A DNA stretch of 64,000 nt, from NCBI GenBank assembly GCA_003513845.1, contig DOTB01000003.1, positions 53,777 through 117,776 of the forward strand, written 5' to 3'. The DNA is from Candidatus Atribacteria bacterium. GTDB taxonomy: Bacteria; Atribacterota; Phoenicimicrobiia; Phoenicimicrobiales; Phoenicimicrobiaceae. Position numbers and translations under genes: made by a program. The notes under the pieces were generated by a model. The model was not told the origin of the DNA, searched no databases, and saw only the letters and a program-made list of their open reading frames with translations. This document shows positions 61,768 to 64,000 of the stretch, in pieces (the first letter of the stretch is position 1; the number at the start of each line of letters is the position of its first letter).

Positions 61768-62478
61768 CTATCTATTTTTCAAATAATGGCTAAAACGATA
61801 TCTAAAAATATCTGATTTAATGGGACCAAAAAGGGCAATATAAAGGTGAGCAAATAAAAGTTTTAGAAAAGTATAAATTAATCCATCTTTTTCAAATCTT
61901 CTTACTGAAGAGTAAAATTTTATTTTACTTATATGCCCAAATTTAGTTATCTTGCCCATCTTTTTAACATAGTCAAAATCTTCGCAAAGTTTAATCTTTT
62001 CATCAAATCCACCTATTTTATTATGGATATCTTTCTTTACCAAAATACATTGACTAATATGGGGCAAGATGCGCTGAGTAAATCTATAATAGATATTGCA
62101 GAGGAAGGCAGCAATTTTATAAATCTTTTTATTAGATAAAAACTCTAAATCAGTAGAAGCAATATCGAGATTCTTCTCTTTAAATTCTTTTAAAAGAGTA
62201 TCTAAAAAACCCTCAGGTAATATCAAGTCAGCATCCAGGAACAATAATAAATTTCCCTGAGCAACTTTAGCCCCTTCGTTTCTCCCTTTAGCCGGTAAAC
62301 CTCCCGGGACCACCCTGCAGCCGTATTTTTGTTTAGCAATTTCTATGGTTTTATCAGTAGAACCCGCATCGGCAATAATTGCTTCATAATCTTCCTTAAG
62401 GTTCTGTTTTCTTAAAGAATCTAAAAGTTTGGGTAAATAATCCTCTTCGTTTAATGTGGGAATTATTATGGATATCAT
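61768..62478 (-). CDS. Family 2 glycosyltransferase
   Basis: 236 aa GT-A fold. SIIIPTLNEEDYLPKLLDSL opens the nucleotide-sugar domain, AIIADAGSTDKTIEIA and LLFLDADLILPEGF (DxD metal site) follow, and GGFDEKIKLCEDFDYVKKMG is the acceptor-side block with the ED pair. A C-terminal hydrophobic helix (IYTFLKLLFAHLYIALFG) suggests membrane association. Substrate unknown. ATG at 62478. Alone between sbcDC and an oxidoreductase. Confidence 0.87.
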   Translation of the reverse strand: MISIIIPTLNEEDYLPKLLDSLRKQNLKEDYEAIIADAGSTDKTIEIAKQKYGCRVVPGGLPAKGRNEGAKVAQGNLLLFLDADLILPEGFLDTLLKEFKEKNLDIASTDLEFLSNKKIYKIAAFLCNIYYRFTQRILPHISQCILVKKDIHNKIGGFDEKIKLCEDFDYVKKMGKITKFGHISKIKFYSSVRRFEKDGLIYTFLKLLFAHLYIALFGPIKSDIFRYRFSHYLKNR

Positions 62479-62523
62479 AATAATATTATTCTAATTGAAT
62501 TAATTATCCTGGTCAATTATTTT

Positions 62524-63774
62524 TTAATGTTTTGCAGCATTTTGGCCGGCTAGATATCCAGTACTCCAGCATTCCTGGAGATTATACCCTCCAGAAGGTC
62601 CGTCAAGGTCCAATATTTCTCCTGCAAAATATAGATTTTTAATCTTCTTAGAACCCATCGTATTCGGGTCTACCTCCTTAAGGGCAACTCCCCCGCTGGT
62701 TACCACTGACCACTTAAATCCTAACAAACCGGTGGATGTCAATTCTAATTCTTTTAATAGGTGAACCAATTTATTTCTTTCTTCCCGTCTGATGTAATCC
62801 ACTTTTTTTTCAGGATCTATACCAGAAAGTGCAATAATTACCGGTATCATCGATAAGGGCAATAATCCTTTCAGTGAATTCTTGAACATTCTCCCCTTGA
62901 ACTCCTGAAAATCTCGCTGGATACGTTTATCCAATTTTTTAAAATCAAGGGCAGGTTTTAAATCTAAAATTAATTTTACCGGGCCGTTCTTCATCAAATC
63001 CCCGATGTTTTTACTCATATCCATAACTATAGGGCCACTTATTCCAAAGTGAGTAAAAAGCATCTCCCCAAAACGCTCGTCTTTCTTCTTGCCATTCTTA
63101 AATAATTTAAGAGAAACATTTTTAAGAGATAGACCCTGTAGTTCTTTTACCCAACTTTCTGAAGTCTTTACCGGGTTTAGAGCTGGTACAGGCGGGATTA
63201 CAGTGTGTCCCAATTGTTCAGCCCAGCGGTAGCCATCACCGGTAGAACCAGTCTGAGGATAAGACTTTCCACCTGTACAGAGAATATATTTATCAGCACT
63301 TAATTTTTGATTTCGAAGCAGAACATAAGATATTTTTTGATCCTCTTCTTTAAAGCCAACCACCTCGACATTTAATAAAATATAGACCTTCCCCTCCTTT
63401 AAATATTTTACCAATACATTTAATATGTCTCGGGCATTACTATTCTCTGGAAAGATTCTATCTCCCTGTTCTACTTTAGCTTTTACTCCTCTGGATTCAA
63501 AAAAATTAATTACCTCGAGCGCACCAAAAGTCGATAAAGCGCTATAGAGAAAACGCCTATTTTTGCCAAACTTTTCGGCAAATTTCCTTATATCAAGCTC
63601 ATTATGGGTAAAATTACAGCGTCCCTTGCCGGTAAGCAATAATTTTTTACCTAAAATCTCATTCTTTTCAATTAAAACTACTTTTGCTCCCAACTCTGCT
63701 GCTCGACCAGCTGCCATCATCCCGGCCGGTCCCCCGCCAATTACCGCAATATCAAATGAATTATTTTCTTTCAT
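62524..63774 (-). CDS. HI0933/BaiN-type FAD-dependent oxidoreductase
   Basis: 416 aa. FAD Rossmann motif AVIGGGPAGMMAAGRAAELG, then KLLLTGKGRCNFTHNELD, the family signature. ILCTGGKSYPQTGSTGDGYR, MLFTHFGISGPIVMDMS, VTSGGVALKEVDPNTMGSKK and FAGEILDLDGPSGGYNLQEC complete the HI0933 pattern. These flavoproteins (BaiN, YhiN) are reductases or dehydrogenases of uncertain substrate. Length and motifs are typical. The ATG at 63774 has GGGGGAAAGGATG upstream. Confidence 0.92.
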   Translation of the reverse strand: MKENNSFDIAVIGGGPAGMMAAGRAAELGAKVVLIEKNEILGKKLLLTGKGRCNFTHNELDIRKFAEKFGKNRRFLYSALSTFGALEVINFFESRGVKAKVEQGDRIFPENSNARDILNVLVKYLKEGKVYILLNVEVVGFKEEDQKISYVLLRNQKLSADKYILCTGGKSYPQTGSTGDGYRWAEQLGHTVIPPVPALNPVKTSESWVKELQGLSLKNVSLKLFKNGKKKDERFGEMLFTHFGISGPIVMDMSKNIGDLMKNGPVKLILDLKPALDFKKLDKRIQRDFQEFKGRMFKNSLKGLLPLSMIPVIIALSGIDPEKKVDYIRREERNKLVHLLKELELTSTGLLGFKWSVVTSGGVALKEVDPNTMGSKKIKNLYFAGEILDLDGPSGGYNLQECWSTGYLAGQNAAKH

Positions 63775-63846
63775 AGCAAGTGCATCCTTTCCCCCGTATG
63801 TCAGTATGTCAGGGGGACGTCAGACCGTGCGAAAAGTCACCCTCTA

Positions 63847-63875
63847 TTTGCATATAAAGACCTAATATGGTATAA
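63847..63875 (+). promoter_or_regulatory. Possible promoter of the IS element
   Basis: TTGCAT (about 63848-63853) and TATAAT (about 63871-63876) with a 17-nt spacer, 36 nt before the transposase start. Confidence 0.45.
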
Positions 63876-63911
63876 TATAACCATAAAAAATAACACAAAA
63901 GAAAGAAAAAG

Positions 63912-64000
63912 GTGAATGCCAAGAGTTATATCCAAGGCGAAGACCGAAACCAGCCTAACCTCTCTCCCGCAAGCCTAGAGGAACACATAGGTAAAGATAA
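63912..64000 (+). mobile_element. IS1182-like transposase, first 29 codons (runs off the right edge)
   Basis: From GTG at 63912 the frame reads NAKSYIQGEDRNQPNLSPAS then LEEHIGKD and is open to the window end. The xxYIQGEDRxQxxLxPxSLEExIxxD pattern is the N terminus of IS1182/IS5-superfamily DDE transposases. The other frames contain stops. The element's left end is probably near GACCGTGCGAAAAGTCA (63822-63838), just past the oxidoreductase gene. The catalytic part lies outside the window. Confidence 0.65.

Noticed and set aside
63918..63977. Short frame starting ATGCCAAGAG (MPRVISKAK) as a REP-associated transposase start
   Set aside because: It stops after 20 codons; the overlapping GTG frame carries the IS1182-like signature and stays open.
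1..64000. Assigning the window to a named phylum
   Set aside because: No rRNA or universal marker set is present; base composition, repeats and gene content are only suggestive.

Overview
The window is about 64 kb of A+T-rich bacterial chromosome, closely packed with genes. It looks like an anaerobe: there is no respiratory machinery, but there are molybdenum hydroxylases, a selenocysteine system, carbamate kinase and several Fe-S/flavin enzymes. The Bacillus-like SOS operator at lexA, the strong AGGAGG ribosome sites and the frequent TTG/GTG starts suit a low-GC Firmicutes-like or deep-branching candidate-phylum bacterium (for example Atribacterota). No rRNA or ribosomal protein gene is present, so the phylum is not resolved.

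Layout. Positions 1-6.6 kb (mostly minus strand) hold housekeeping and salvage genes: a TldD fragment, a YhaM-type nuclease, tRNA-Leu, an HisC-like aminotransferase, adenosine deaminase, a small zincin, a flavodoxin, a nitroreductase and a truncated SagB-type nitroreductase. Positions 6.7-13.2 kb (plus) hold lexA, a DUF72 gene, dnaE and dinB. Positions 13.2-21.7 kb (minus) hold a xanthine dehydrogenase-type operon whose molybdenum subunit is split in two frames, then ygfK and an L-fucose isomerase-like gene. Positions 22.2-27.9 kb (plus) are a selenocysteine island: tRNA-Sec, selA, selB, a selD that itself contains an in-frame UGA, a lipoprotein and an HesB-like selenoprotein. Two nucleoside phosphorylases follow at 28.4-29.9 kb.

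Positions 30-53.7 kb (minus) form the main metabolic block: a BMP-type nucleoside/purine ABC transporter, SsnA, an 8-oxoguanine deaminase-like amidohydrolase, a second complete xanthine dehydrogenase, an aspartate-carbamoyltransferase homologue, two fold-type-II PLP enzymes, an M20 hydrolase, carbamate kinase, a YgeW-like carbamoyltransferase, a dihydropyrimidinase/HyuA-like enzyme, an XRE-cupin regulator and a frame-broken amidinohydrolase. With adenosine deaminase, the phosphorylases, YgfK and the selenium genes, this reads as anaerobic purine/urate fermentation: nucleosides to bases, bases to xanthine and urate, ring opening, and carbamoyl phosphate to ATP. The gene set resembles the ygeW/ygeY/ygfK/ssnA/hyuA/xdhD/arcC clusters known from gut anaerobes, but lacks a recognisable YgeX and has two XDH operons and two carbamoyltransferases.

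The right end holds a sugar ABC operon without its ATPase, sbcCD, a glycosyltransferase, a BaiN/HI0933-type flavoprotein and the first bases of an IS1182-like transposase. Intergenic regions carry several families of degenerate repeats and REP-like palindromes, one of which appears to have supplied the last residues of DnaE. Two genes are interrupted by a -1 frame change at the same GAGGGA sequence.
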